This document shows, in pieces, positions 29,113 to 37,468 of a stretch of DNA of 64,000 nucleotides (within the stretch, counting starts at the first letter, position 1; every line of letters starts with the position of its first letter). Both the position numbers and the translations under genes were made by a program. The notes below the pieces were generated by a model that saw only the letters and a program-made list of their open reading frames with translations, ran no database searches and was not told the DNA's origin. The stretch lies in contig CACJTS010000001.1 of the NCBI GenBank assembly GCA_902596355.1, forward strand, positions 1-64,000, written 5' to 3'. Source of the stretch: an uncultured Pelagibacteraceae bacterium. Its GTDB lineage: Bacteria > Pseudomonadota > Alphaproteobacteria > Pelagibacterales > Pelagibacteraceae.

Positions 29113-31778
29113 TGAAAAAACTTATATTAAACTTTAATTCTAAGGATAGTAAAAAAATTAAAAATCCTAAAAATTTTTTAGGAGGAAAGGGTGCTAATCT
29201 TTCTGAAATGGGAAGAATGGGTCTTCCAGTACCTCCTGGTTTTACAATATCTACAAAAGTTTGTGAAATTTTTTATAAGGATAAAAAAAAATTAAATAAA
29301 AATTTAATTTCTCTAATTAAAAAAGAATTAAAATTAATTGAAAAAGATGTTTCTAAAAAATTTGGAGACTTAAAAAATCCACTTTTGTTGTCTGTCCGTT
29401 CTGGCGCAAGAGTATCAATGCCAGGTATGATGGATACTATTCTAAATCTGGGTCTGAACGATAAGACAGTTAAAGCTTTAGCAATTAAAAGTTCAAATGG
29501 AAGATTTGCTAAAGACAGTTATAGAAGATTTATTCAAATGTACGGTAATGTGGTAATGGGTGTAGAAGGTTATCATTTTGAAGAATTAATTGAAAATTAT
29601 AAACTTACGAAAGGTGTTTTATTAGATACAGATTTAGATGAAAGTGATTGGGATGGATTAATTGAAGATTTTAAAAGAAAAGTAAGAGAAAAGGCAAAAA
29701 AAGATTTTCCTCAAGATGTTTATGAACAATTACTAGGAGCAATAAGTGCAGTATTTTTATCGTGGGAAAGTAATAGAGCAAAAGTTTATAGAAAATTAAA
29801 TCAAATCCCAGCCGAGTGGGGAACTGCTGTAAATGTTCAATCAATGGTTTTTGGAAATATGGGTGATGATTGTGCAACAGGAGTTGTGTTTACAAGAAAT
29901 CCATCAGATGGATCAAATGAAATATATGGTGAGTATTTAATTAATGCGCAAGGCGAAGATGTTGTGGCGGGTACAAGGACTCCTCAATACATAACTAAAA
30001 AAGCTAGGAGAGAAGCTAAAGTAAGAGAATTATCAATGGAAGAATCTATGCCTAAAGTCTTTAAAGAACTTCAAAAAATTTTGAAAAAATTAGAGATGCA
30101 TTACAAAGATATGCAAGACGTAGAGTTTACAGTTGAAAATAGTAAATTATGGATGCTTCAAACAAGATCAGGAAAAAGAACAGCAAAATCAGCAGTCAAA
30201 ATTGCAGTTGATATGGTTAAAGAAAAATTAATTTCTAAAAAGGAAGCTGTATTAAGAATTGACCCAAATTCTTTAGACACACTTTTACACCCTACTTTGG
30301 ATGAAAAAAGTTTAATTAATGTAATAGCAAATGGATTGCCAGCATCACCAGGTGCAGCCAGTGGTAAAGTTGTATTTACATCAGAAGAGGCTGAAAGATT
30401 AACCTCAATGATGCAAGATACAATTTTGGTTAGAGTAGAGACCTCACCAGAAGATATACAAGGAATGCATGCTGCCAAAGGAATTTTGACTGCCAGAGGA
30501 GGAATGACAAGTCATGCAGCTGTTGTTGCAAGAGGTATGGGTAGACCATGTGTATCGGGATCAAGTGAAATTGATATAAACTATGAAAATAAATCTTTTA
30601 AAACTTCTTCAATGGAGATTAAAGAGGGAGATATAATTACAATAGATGGATCAACTGGAAGAATTATTGCTGGAAGTGTTTCAACTGTGAAGCCTGAAAT
30701 TTCTGGTGATTTTTCCAAGTTAATGTCTTGGGCAGATAGCTTTAGAAAATTAAAAGTAAGAACAAATTCTGAGACACCAAAAGATACCAAAACAGCAAAA
30801 GATTTTGGTGCAGAGGGTATTGGATTATGCAGAACTGAACATATGTTTTTTGATGAAGAACGAATTTTATCTGTAAGAGAAATGATATTATCTAAAACAA
30901 AAGAAGACAGAGCAATAGCATTGGCAAAACTGTTACCACATCAAAGAAAAGATTTTATAGATATTTTTAAAATCATGAGTGGATTGCCAGTCACAGTTAG
31001 ATTGTTGGACCCACCTTTACATGAATTTTTACCACGTACAGAAAAGGAAATTAATGAGGTTGCTAGTATAGTTAATCTCCCAGTTAAAGAGGTTGAGTCT
31101 CGGATTGAAGAGCTCCATGAGCAAAATCCTATGTTAGGTCATAGAGGATGTCGTCTGGGAATATCTTTTCCTGAAATTTATGAAATGCAATGCAAAGCAA
31201 TATTTGAGGCTTTGGCTTACCTCAAAAAAAATAAAATTAAATCTGCATTTCCTGAAATAATGATACCTTTAGTATCTACAGAGGCTGAGATTAAAATAAT
31301 GAAAGAATTAGTAATTAGAACTGCTAGTCAAGTTCAACAAGAAAATAAATTGAAAATAGAATTTTTAGTAGGAACGATGATTGAATTACCTAGAGCGGCA
31401 ATAAAAGCAAAGGAGATTGCTAAGCACGCAGAATTCTTTAGTTTTGGAACAAATGATTTAACTCAGACTACTTTTGGGATCAGTAGAGATGATAGTGGTA
31501 AATTTTTAAATGATTATTTAGAAAACAAAATATTTTCTGTTGACCCTTTTGTTTCAATAGATGAAGGAGTTTCAGATTTAGTTGAAATAGCAGTAGAAAA
31601 AGGACGAAAACAAAATAAAAATCTTAAATTAGGTATCTGTGGAGAGCATGGAGGAGATCCTCATAGTATATCTTTTTGTTCTTATGCAGGATTGAATTAT
31701 GTCTCTTGTTCACCTTATAGAGTGCCTGTTGCAAGGTTAGCTGCTGCCCAAGCTGAAATAAAAAAAAAAATTAATTAG
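29112..31778 (+). CDS. ppdK: pyruvate, phosphate dikinase
   Basis: Interconverts pyruvate + ATP + Pi and PEP + AMP + PPi. N-terminal ATP-grasp domain with LGGKGANLSEMGRMGLPVPPGFT (near residue 18), a swivelling domain carrying the phosphohistidine in GGMTSHAAVVARGMGRPCVSG (near 465-485), and a C-terminal TIM barrel with GLCRTEHMFF near 573 and GTNDLTQTTFG near 780. Length is 888 residues, typical. The start overlaps the glyS stop by one base. Its terminal Lys codons form the T-run of the antisense tmRNA terminator. Confidence 0.98.
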   Translation: MKKLILNFNSKDSKKIKNPKNFLGGKGANLSEMGRMGLPVPPGFTISTKVCEIFYKDKKKLNKNLISLIKKELKLIEKDVSKKFGDLKNPLLLSVRSGARVSMPGMMDTILNLGLNDKTVKALAIKSSNGRFAKDSYRRFIQMYGNVVMGVEGYHFEELIENYKLTKGVLLDTDLDESDWDGLIEDFKRKVREKAKKDFPQDVYEQLLGAISAVFLSWESNRAKVYRKLNQIPAEWGTAVNVQSMVFGNMGDDCATGVVFTRNPSDGSNEIYGEYLINAQGEDVVAGTRTPQYITKKARREAKVRELSMEESMPKVFKELQKILKKLEMHYKDMQDVEFTVENSKLWMLQTRSGKRTAKSAVKIAVDMVKEKLISKKEAVLRIDPNSLDTLLHPTLDEKSLINVIANGLPASPGAASGKVVFTSEEAERLTSMMQDTILVRVETSPEDIQGMHAAKGILTARGGMTSHAAVVARGMGRPCVSGSSEIDINYENKSFKTSSMEIKEGDIITIDGSTGRIIAGSVSTVKPEISGDFSKLMSWADSFRKLKVRTNSETPKDTKTAKDFGAEGIGLCRTEHMFFDEERILSVREMILSKTKEDRAIALAKLLPHQRKDFIDIFKIMSGLPVTVRLLDPPLHEFLPRTEKEINEVASIVNLPVKEVESRIEELHEQNPMLGHRGCRLGISFPEIYEMQCKAIFEALAYLKKNKIKSAFPEIMIPLVSTEAEIKIMKELVIRTASQVQQENKLKIEFLVGTMIELPRAAIKAKEIAKHAEFFSFGTNDLTQTTFGISRDDSGKFLNDYLENKIFSVDPFVSIDEGVSDLVEIAVEKGRKQNKNLKLGICGEHGGDPHSISFCSYAGLNYVSCSPYRVPVARLAAAQAEIKKKIN

Positions 31779-31802
31779 GGGCGTTCTGTTGCCAGGTGCC
31801 CC
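31760..31802 (-). terminator. candidate terminator of the tmRNA gene
   Basis: Reading the minus strand, GGGGC (31802-31798) and GCCCC (31782-31778) can pair around a 15-base loop, followed by TAATTAA and a run of 11 T (31770-31760). The T-run is the reverse complement of the A-rich Lys codons at the end of ppdK, so one stretch serves two genes. The short stem could instead belong to the tmRNA 3' structure. Confidence 0.5.
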
Positions 31803-32036
31803 GGACCCCGTTTGCTTAATTAACTAAGTTAATTAGGCAGCAAGTGCGTAACTTTCGTTAGCAATTATAAATTAGCCCGTTACGGTGGAACAATCCCGAA
31901 CGAAAGAATAGCCTTTAGTCACCCGTCGAATCTAGTTCACCCCCATAAGTTGTAATGGTGGAGGTGGTGGGTACTGCCCCCACGTCCGCAATGGTTATTA
32001 CGAAATTCGTTTATCGTCGTAGTTGGAAAACCAACA
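31778..32036 (-). ncRNA. ssrA: permuted two-piece tmRNA gene
   Basis: Rescues stalled ribosomes by acting as tRNA-Ala and mRNA. On the minus strand the order is permuted, as known for Alphaproteobacteria. The acceptor piece comes first (about 32036-31956), ending in a T arm (GTGGG/CCCAC), CACCTCC and encoded ACCA. An 11-base spacer follows (31955-31945). The coding piece starts GGGGGTGAACTAGATTCGAC (31944 down), matching the canonical tmRNA 5' end. GGGGGTG pairs with CACCTCC as the acceptor stem. GGCTATT (31913-31907) and AATAACC (31999-31993) can pair across the two pieces, as helix P2 would, with one mismatch. The T loop reads GGCAGTA rather than TTCRA. End positions are approximate. Confidence 0.92.
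31833..31862 (-). other. tmRNA proteolysis-tag reading frame
   Basis: Within the tmRNA coding piece the minus strand reads GCT AAC GAA AGT TAC, then GCA CTT GCT GCC TAA. It encodes ANESYALAA and a stop, so with the tRNA-borne alanine the tag would be AANESYALAA. The ALAA ending matches the ClpXP/ClpAP-type degron of known tags. The resume codon is taken as GCT by analogy with other tmRNAs. At nine encoded residues it is slightly shorter than the ten of E. coli and clearly shorter than the alphaproteobacterial tags I recall. Confidence 0.88.
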
Positions 32037-32041
32037 TTATT

Positions 32042-32069
32042 AATATAAAAGTAATTACAACAGATTCAA
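32042..32069 (-). promoter_or_regulatory. candidate tmRNA promoter
   Basis: On the minus strand TTGAAT (32069-32064), a 16-base spacer, then TATATT (32047-32042) would place the start near 32035, exactly where the acceptor-piece hairpin GTTGG-TTTT-CCAAC begins. The element lies just in front of the thyX start codon on the other strand. Confidence 0.5.
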
Positions 32070-32077
32070 TAACAATC

Positions 32078-33025
32078 ATGAAATTAACCAAAGAACAACA
32101 AGAAGAAATAAAAAATCAACAATCTCAAAGCAATCAAACAAAAAGAGTTACCGCTCCTGAGCTTGAAAAAATCCTATATGAAGCAATCCCAGCTTTAGAT
32201 CATGGTTTTGTTAGAGTGGTTGATTATATGGGTGATGATACATCAATAGTTCAATCAGCAAGAGTATCATATGGAAAAGGAACAAAACAAATTTCTACTG
32301 ACAAAGGTTTAATTAAATATCTGATGAGGCACTGGCACAGCACTCCATTTGAAATGTGTGAAATTAAATATCATGTTAAACTTCCAATATTTATTGCAAG
32401 ACAATGGATTAGACACAGAACAGCAAATGTAAATGAATACTCTGCTAGGTATTCAATTCTGGATAAAGAATTTTATTTGCCATCACAAGAAAATTTAGCT
32501 GCTCAATCAACTAGTAACAGACAGGGTAGAGGAGATATCTTGGAAGGAAAACAGGCGGAGGAAGTTTTGGAACTTTTAAAAAGTGATGCAGAGAGAACTT
32601 ATGATAATTATGAGACTATGCTTAATGAAAGATTTGATGGATCAACTATTGATGAAAACAAAAAAGGTTTAGCAAGAGAACTTGCACGAATGAATTTAAC
32701 ACTAAATACCTATACCCAGTGGTATTGGAAAACTGATTTATTAAATTTAATGAATTTTTTAAGATTAAGAGCTGATAGTCATGCTCAATATGAAATTAGA
32801 GTTTATGCTGATATAATGCTTGATACTGTCAAAAAATGGGTTCCTATAACTTACGATGCTTTTATGGATTATAGAGTTGGTGGAACCGAGGTTTCTGCAA
32901 AAGGAAAATTAATTATTCAAAAACTTATCAAAGGCGAAAATGTAGATGTTGAAAGTTCTGGTTTGTCTAAAAGAGAGTGGAATGAATTAATGACTGCTTT
33001 TGAACTTAAAGATAAGTTAATTTAA
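32078..33025 (+). CDS. thyX: flavin-dependent thymidylate synthase
   Basis: Makes dTMP from dUMP using methylene-THF, FAD and NADPH; it is unrelated to ThyA. The ThyX motif [15 protein letters not shown] (RHRxxSxNExSxRY with Ala at the first Ser position) is near residue 112 from the chosen start. The frame stays open upstream to 31955, but that stretch is antisense tmRNA and shows no ThyX homology, so ATG 32078 ([10 protein letters not shown]) is chosen, giving 315 residues. The 3' end overlaps the convergent mrp gene by 20 bp. Confidence 0.95.
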   Translation: MKLTKEQQEEIKNQQSQSNQTKRVTAPELEKILYEAIPALDHGFVRVVDYMGDDTSIVQSARVSYGKGTKQISTDKGLIKYLMRHWHSTPFEMCEIKYHVKLPIFIARQWIRHRTANVNEYSARYSILDKEFYLPSQENLAAQSTSNRQGRGDILEGKQAEEVLELLKSDAERTYDNYETMLNERFDGSTIDENKKGLARELARMNLTLNTYTQWYWKTDLLNLMNFLRLRADSHAQYEIRVYADIMLDTVKKWVPITYDAFMDYRVGGTEVSAKGKLIIQKLIKGENVDVESSGLSKREWNELMTAFELKDKLI

Positions 33026-33830
33026 TTTTTTCAGCAAAATTTAAATATATCTTAGCAATTTCATGCTCAGGGCTAGCTTCCACAATTGGCTTTCCTTCAT
33101 CTCCAGTTTTACCAACTTCTGGATTAATTGGAATTTCACCCAAAAATTCTTTTTGAAACTCCTCTGCAGTTTTTTTAACCCCACCTTCTCCAAAAATTTT
33201 ATATTTTTTTCCATCATCTCCAATAAAAAAACTCATATTATCAACTAAACCTAAAATTTTAACTCCTAGTTTATCAAACATTTTAATTCCTCTTTTAACA
33301 TCTAAAAGAGCTACTTCTTGAGGTGTGCTTACAATTATTGCGCCATCCATTTTTATTTCTTGAGAAAATGTGAGTTGTGTGTCACCTGTTCCTGGAGGCA
33401 TATCTACGATAATAAAATCCAAATCTTTCCAATTTACTTTCTGAGTAAAAGTTTTAATTGCACTTGTAACCATAGGACCACGCCATATCATTGGAGTTTG
33501 TTGATCAGCTAAAAAACCAATAGACATACATTGAATATCATACTTTGTAATCGGATCTAATTTTTGACCATCACTTTTTGGTTTTTCATTAATATCAAAC
33601 ATTTTAGGAAGTGATGGACCATAAATATCTGCATCTAAAAGACCGACTTTGCATCCAACTTTTTTTAAAGCTAAAGCAAGATTCGTTGCAAATGTAGATT
33701 TCCCAACCCCACCTTTTGCGCTAGAAATGGCTATAGTAAACTTTGTTCCTATAATAGGATTTTTAGTGAATTTTTTAGGCTTTAATTTACTTTTCATTGC
33801 GGCACTAAGTTCAGGTTTTTTGTTAGTCAT
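33006..33830 (-). CDS. Mrp/NBP35-family P-loop ATPase, Fe-S cluster carrier
   Basis: Mrp/ApbC-type ATPase that carries and delivers Fe-S clusters in the cytosol. The deviant Walker [18 protein letters not shown] is near residue 36 from the chosen start, with [15 protein letters not shown] and [12 protein letters not shown] following. The CxxC cluster-binding pair of many Mrp proteins is not visible near the usual C-terminal position ([20 protein letters not shown], where CPHCG is expected), and the N-terminal MIP18-like domain is absent. Start 33830 (MTNKKPEL) is preferred because the alternative at 33881 would abut the divergent hflK start. Convergent with thyX. Confidence 0.88.
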   Translation of the reverse strand: MTNKKPELSAAMKSKLKPKKFTKNPIIGTKFTIAISSAKGGVGKSTFATNLALALKKVGCKVGLLDADIYGPSLPKMFDINEKPKSDGQKLDPITKYDIQCMSIGFLADQQTPMIWRGPMVTSAIKTFTQKVNWKDLDFIIVDMPPGTGDTQLTFSQEIKMDGAIIVSTPQEVALLDVKRGIKMFDKLGVKILGLVDNMSFFIGDDGKKYKIFGEGGVKKTAEEFQKEFLGEIPINPEVGKTGDEGKPIVEASPEHEIAKIYLNFAEKIKLTYL

Positions 33831-33881
33831 GAAAGTATCATTACTTGTTTTTTGCGATAAAGACACTATATACTTTTGCAT

Positions 33882-34982
33882 ATGTCAGACAATTTCAAAG
33901 ACCAAAGTCCTTGGGGATCACCTCCTGGTGGAGGTGGCAGTGGTAATGGATCAGGCAGAGGTCCAACACCTCCAAATATTGACGAGTTAATTAGAGATCT
34001 GCAAGATAAAATAAAAAAATTTTTACCAGGCGGTAAAAGCTCGAGCGGAAAGTCTATAAGTTTAATTTTACTTGTTTTAGTTTTTGTATGGCTAGCAAGT
34101 GGTCTTTATAGAGTACTTCCAGATGAACAAGGTGTCGTATTAAGATTTGGTAAGTTTGTAAAAACTACACAACCTGGTTTAAATTATCATATACCTTTTC
34201 CTGTTGAAACTGTTCAAACACCAAAAGTAACTAAAGTTAACAGAATGGATATTGGTTTCAGATCTGAGAGAGACAGTGGTTTCTCTACAGGCGGAGGAGT
34301 TGCTGATGTGCCGCAAGAAAGCTTAATGTTAACAGGTGATGAAAACATAGTTAACATAGACTTTTCGGTATTTTGGGTAATTAAAGACGCTGGAAATTTT
34401 TTATTCAAAATTCAAGATCCAGAGGGGACTGTTAAAGCAGCAGCGGAAACTGCGATGAGGGAAGTTATTGCTAAAAGTGATATCCAACCAATATTGACTG
34501 AAGGAAGATCAAAAATTGAGCTTGAGACTCAAGAAATAATTCAAACTATTTTAGATGATTACGAAAGTGGTATTCAAATTACACAAGTACAAACTCAAAA
34601 AGCGGACCCACCTGATCAGGTAATTGATGCATTTAGAGATGTACAGGCTGCAAGAGCAGATATGGAAAGATCTAAAAATGAGGCAGAAGCTTATGCAAAT
34701 GACGTTATACCGAGAGCACGAGGGGAAGCACAAAAGATTTTACAAGCAGCAGAAGCATACAAAAAAGAAGTTGTTGCAAAAGCTGAGGGTGAAGCAAGTA
34801 GATTTATAGCAATCTACAACGAGTATAAAAATGCAAAAGTAGTCACGCAAGAAAGAATGTATTTAGAAACTATGGAAAAAGTTTTAGCAGATATTGATAA
34901 AGTAATTATAGAAAAAAATGCAGGTTCAGGAGTAGTTCCTTACCTACCTTTGCCTGAATTAAAAAAGAAAGCGACGAATTAA
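33882..34982 (+). CDS. hflK: HflK, FtsH-associated band-7 membrane protein
   Basis: With HflC it forms the large membrane cage around FtsH that restrains its activity. A Gly/Pro-rich N-terminus (WGSPPGGGGSGNGSG) is followed by one membrane helix (about residues 58-78) and a band-7/SPFH domain beginning YRVLPDEQGVVLRFGKF. A coiled-coil stretch lies near 250-320, rich in EAEAYANDV and AEGEASRF. Length is 366 residues from ATG 33882; the TTG six bases upstream is less likely. hflC follows after 1 bp. Confidence 0.95.
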   Translation: MSDNFKDQSPWGSPPGGGGSGNGSGRGPTPPNIDELIRDLQDKIKKFLPGGKSSSGKSISLILLVLVFVWLASGLYRVLPDEQGVVLRFGKFVKTTQPGLNYHIPFPVETVQTPKVTKVNRMDIGFRSERDSGFSTGGGVADVPQESLMLTGDENIVNIDFSVFWVIKDAGNFLFKIQDPEGTVKAAAETAMREVIAKSDIQPILTEGRSKIELETQEIIQTILDDYESGIQITQVQTQKADPPDQVIDAFRDVQAARADMERSKNEAEAYANDVIPRARGEAQKILQAAEAYKKEVVAKAEGEASRFIAIYNEYKNAKVVTQERMYLETMEKVLADIDKVIIEKNAGSGVVPYLPLPELKKKATN

Positions 34983-34983
34983 A

Positions 34984-35856
34984 ATGAAGGCTGGAAAAAT
35001 ATTAGCAGGAGTATTAATTGCAATTGGTGTAGTAGCTTTTTTGTCAGTAATTATTGTAAAAGAGGTTAATCAAGCAATTATTCTTCAGTTTGGTGATCCA
35101 AAAAGAATTATAATGAAACCAGGATTAAATTTTAAAATTCCATTTATTCAAAACGTTGTTTATTTAGATAAAAGAATTTTAAATTTAGATGCTCCACCCG
35201 AGGAGGTTATTGCATCAGATCAGAAACGTTTAATTGTTGATGCGTTTGCAAGGTTTAAAATTGTTGATCCATTAAAATTCTATATTTCTGTTGGAAATGA
35301 AAGAGTTGCAAGGTCAAGATTGTCTACAATTATAAATTCAAGAATTAGAAATGTATTAGGTCAAGAAGAATTACAAACATTATTATCTAAAGATCGATCT
35401 AAGCAAATGGCATTAATTAAAGAAGGTGTAAATAACGAAGCGCAAAATTTTGGAATTAACATTGTTGATGTAAGAATAAAAAGAGCTGATCTCCCTCAAG
35501 CAAACAGTGACGCAATTTATAGAAGAATGCAAACGGAAAGGGAAAGAGAAGCAAAAGAATTCAGAGCGAAAGGAGCAGAGATGGCCGTCACTATTACATC
35601 AACTGCCGACAAAGAAGTTACAGTAATTTTAGCAGATGCTCAAAAACAATCTGAGATTATGAAAGGGGAAGGTGATGGAGAAAGGAATAAAATTTTTGCT
35701 GACGCCTTTGGTCAAGACCCAGAATTTTTTGCTTTCTATAGAGCCATGCAGGCTTATGAAAAAGCTCTTATTGGTGGTGAAACCTCTTTAATTTTATCAC
35801 CTGATAGTGAATTTTTTAAATTTTTTGGAAATATAAAACCTGAAATCCAACAATAA
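34984..35856 (+). CDS. hflC: HflC, FtsH-associated band-7 membrane protein
   Basis: Partner of HflK. It has one N-terminal membrane helix (about residues 6-26), then the SPFH domain with VNQAIILQFGDPKRIIMKPGLNFKIPF, and an Arg/Glu-rich region (MQTEREREAKEFRAKGAEM) that starts the helical part. Length of 290 residues is normal. The start is 1 bp after hflK, and a DUF2065 gene follows 7 bp later, the usual hflK-hflC-DUF2065-Do protease order of Proteobacteria. Confidence 0.96.
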   Translation: MKAGKILAGVLIAIGVVAFLSVIIVKEVNQAIILQFGDPKRIIMKPGLNFKIPFIQNVVYLDKRILNLDAPPEEVIASDQKRLIVDAFARFKIVDPLKFYISVGNERVARSRLSTIINSRIRNVLGQEELQTLLSKDRSKQMALIKEGVNNEAQNFGINIVDVRIKRADLPQANSDAIYRRMQTEREREAKEFRAKGAEMAVTITSTADKEVTVILADAQKQSEIMKGEGDGERNKIFADAFGQDPEFFAFYRAMQAYEKALIGGETSLILSPDSEFFKFFGNIKPEIQQ

Positions 35857-35863
35857 TTCTTAA

Positions 35864-36049
35864 ATGCGTGAGCTAGTTATAGCTTTTGGTCTTCTCTTAT
35901 TTATTGAGGGTATTTTGTACGCCTTATTTCCAGCAAAAATGAAAAGTATGTTGAAAAAATTAGAATTTGTCAAAAATAGTCAGCTTAGATCAGTTGGACT
36001 TATTTTTGCATTAATAGGTTTTATAATTATTTATTATATTAAGAGCTAA
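35864..36049 (+). CDS. DUF2065 (YjeT-like) small membrane protein
   Basis: A 61-residue protein with two hydrophobic helices (about 4-20 and 42-58) joined by a basic loop, matching the DUF2065 pattern GLLLFIEGILYALFPAKMK and RSVGLIFALIGF. Function is unknown. The family commonly sits after hflC, as here, so it may be a small accessory of the FtsH-HflKC complex. It is followed by the Do protease gene after 1 bp. Confidence 0.85.
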   Translation: MRELVIAFGLLLFIEGILYALFPAKMKSMLKKLEFVKNSQLRSVGLIFALIGFIIIYYIKS

Positions 36050-36050
36050 T

Positions 36051-37466
36051 ATGAAAAAAATCAAAATCATATTTTTAACAATAGTTTTATCATTCACTTT
36101 TTCATTAAATGTAAACTCTAGATCTGTTCCCGCTTCATTCGCAGATCTTGCAGAGAAATTAATGCCATCTGTTGTAAACATTTCTACAACAACTACTATT
36201 ACAACAAATTCTAATCCTTTTCCTTTTCAATTCCCTTCAGGATCTCCTTTCGAGGACATGTTTAAAGAATTTGGAACCCCTCAGGAAAGACAATCAGCTG
36301 CACTAGGTTCTGGGTTTATAATCGATGAGAAAGGAATTGTTGTTACAAACAATCACGTAATTCAAGATGCTGACGACATAATTGTTAGAGTGAATGGAGA
36401 TCAAGAATTTAAAGCAAAAGTTTTGGGCGCTGATCCTCTTATGGATATTGCTGTTTTACAATTAGATACAGATGAAAAATTTATCCCAGTAGCATTTGGA
36501 GACTCTGATAAAGCAAGAATTGGAGATTGGGTTTTGGCAATTGGAAATCCATTTGGTTTGGGAGGTACTGTTACAGCTGGAATTATTTCTGCTAGAAATA
36601 GATCAATTGGTTTATCAAGGTACGAAGATTTTATTCAAACAGATGCTTCTATAAACTCTGGTAATTCAGGTGGACCTTTGTTTGATATGGAAGGTAATGT
36701 AATCGGAATTAATACAGCAATTCTTGGACGTAATGGTTCAATTGGTATTGGATTTTCAATTCCTTCTAACAGTGCTCAAGTTGTAATCAAACAATTAATA
36801 GAATTTGGAGAAACAAAAAGAGGTTGGCTTGGAGTAAGAATTCAAGACGTAACAAAAGAAATAGCTGATGTTGAAAAATTAGATAAAGCAAGAGGAGCAT
36901 TGGTTGCAAGCGTTGCTGAAAACAGTCCTTCAGAAAAGGCAGGAATACAAGCTGGTGATATTATTTTAGAATTTAATGGAGAAAAAATAAATCAAATGAA
37001 AGAACTCCCAGCTATTGTTGCAAAAACAGAAGTTGGTAAAAAAGTTAAAGTTAAAATATGGAGAAATAAAAAAGAAATAATTAAAAATGTTATTTTAGGA
37101 AGGTTAGAAACTTCAGATGATTTCAAAATAAGCAAAAATCAAGAAACTCAAAAACAAAACAATGAAGAAATCATTGAAAGTTTAAGAATAGCAGTTAGAC
37201 CATTAACTAAAGAGGATATTAAAAATAGAAATTTACCAAATCAGACAACAGGACTTGTTATAACAAAAATTGCAAACAACAGCCCTGTAGCAAATTCAAT
37301 AGAGCTTAATAGTATTATTATTGAAGCTCAAAAGAAAAAAATTAGATCAGCTAATGACTTAAGAGATATTACTAAAGAAGTTCTCAATTCAAATCAAAAA
37401 ACAGTTTTACTCGCAATCTATAATAATCAAAATCAAAGACGATACATTGGTGTTAAGCTAGACTAA
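36051..37466 (+). CDS. Do-family periplasmic serine protease (DegP/DegQ-like)
   Basis: Periplasmic protease/chaperone for misfolded envelope proteins. It has a signal peptide (about residues 1-25) and a trypsin-like domain with catalytic His in NNHVIQDAD (near 101), Asp in MDIAVLQLD (near 132) and Ser in NSGNSGGPLFD (near 209). Two PDZ domains follow, the first starting RGWLGVRIQDVT (near 259), the second near 375. Length is 471 residues. DegP versus DegQ cannot be decided, so no symbol is given. Confidence 0.95.
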   Translation: MKKIKIIFLTIVLSFTFSLNVNSRSVPASFADLAEKLMPSVVNISTTTTITTNSNPFPFQFPSGSPFEDMFKEFGTPQERQSAALGSGFIIDEKGIVVTNNHVIQDADDIIVRVNGDQEFKAKVLGADPLMDIAVLQLDTDEKFIPVAFGDSDKARIGDWVLAIGNPFGLGGTVTAGIISARNRSIGLSRYEDFIQTDASINSGNSGGPLFDMEGNVIGINTAILGRNGSIGIGFSIPSNSAQVVIKQLIEFGETKRGWLGVRIQDVTKEIADVEKLDKARGALVASVAENSPSEKAGIQAGDIILEFNGEKINQMKELPAIVAKTEVGKKVKVKIWRNKKEIIKNVILGRLETSDDFKISKNQETQKQNNEEIIESLRIAVRPLTKEDIKNRNLPNQTTGLVITKIANNSPVANSIELNSIIIEAQKKKIRSANDLRDITKEVLNSNQKTVLLAIYNNQNQRRYIGVKLD

Positions 37467-37468
37467 TA

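Noticed and set aside
31797-31809. GC-rich patch near the ppdK end as foreign DNA or an integration site
   Set aside because: It is explained as structured RNA of the tmRNA coding piece; high GC within an AT-rich genome is expected for stable RNA.
33649-33990. Plus-strand frame spanning the mrp 5' end and the hflK start
   Set aside because: It is a mirror of mrp coding sequence and overlaps hflK out of frame; residues show no family.
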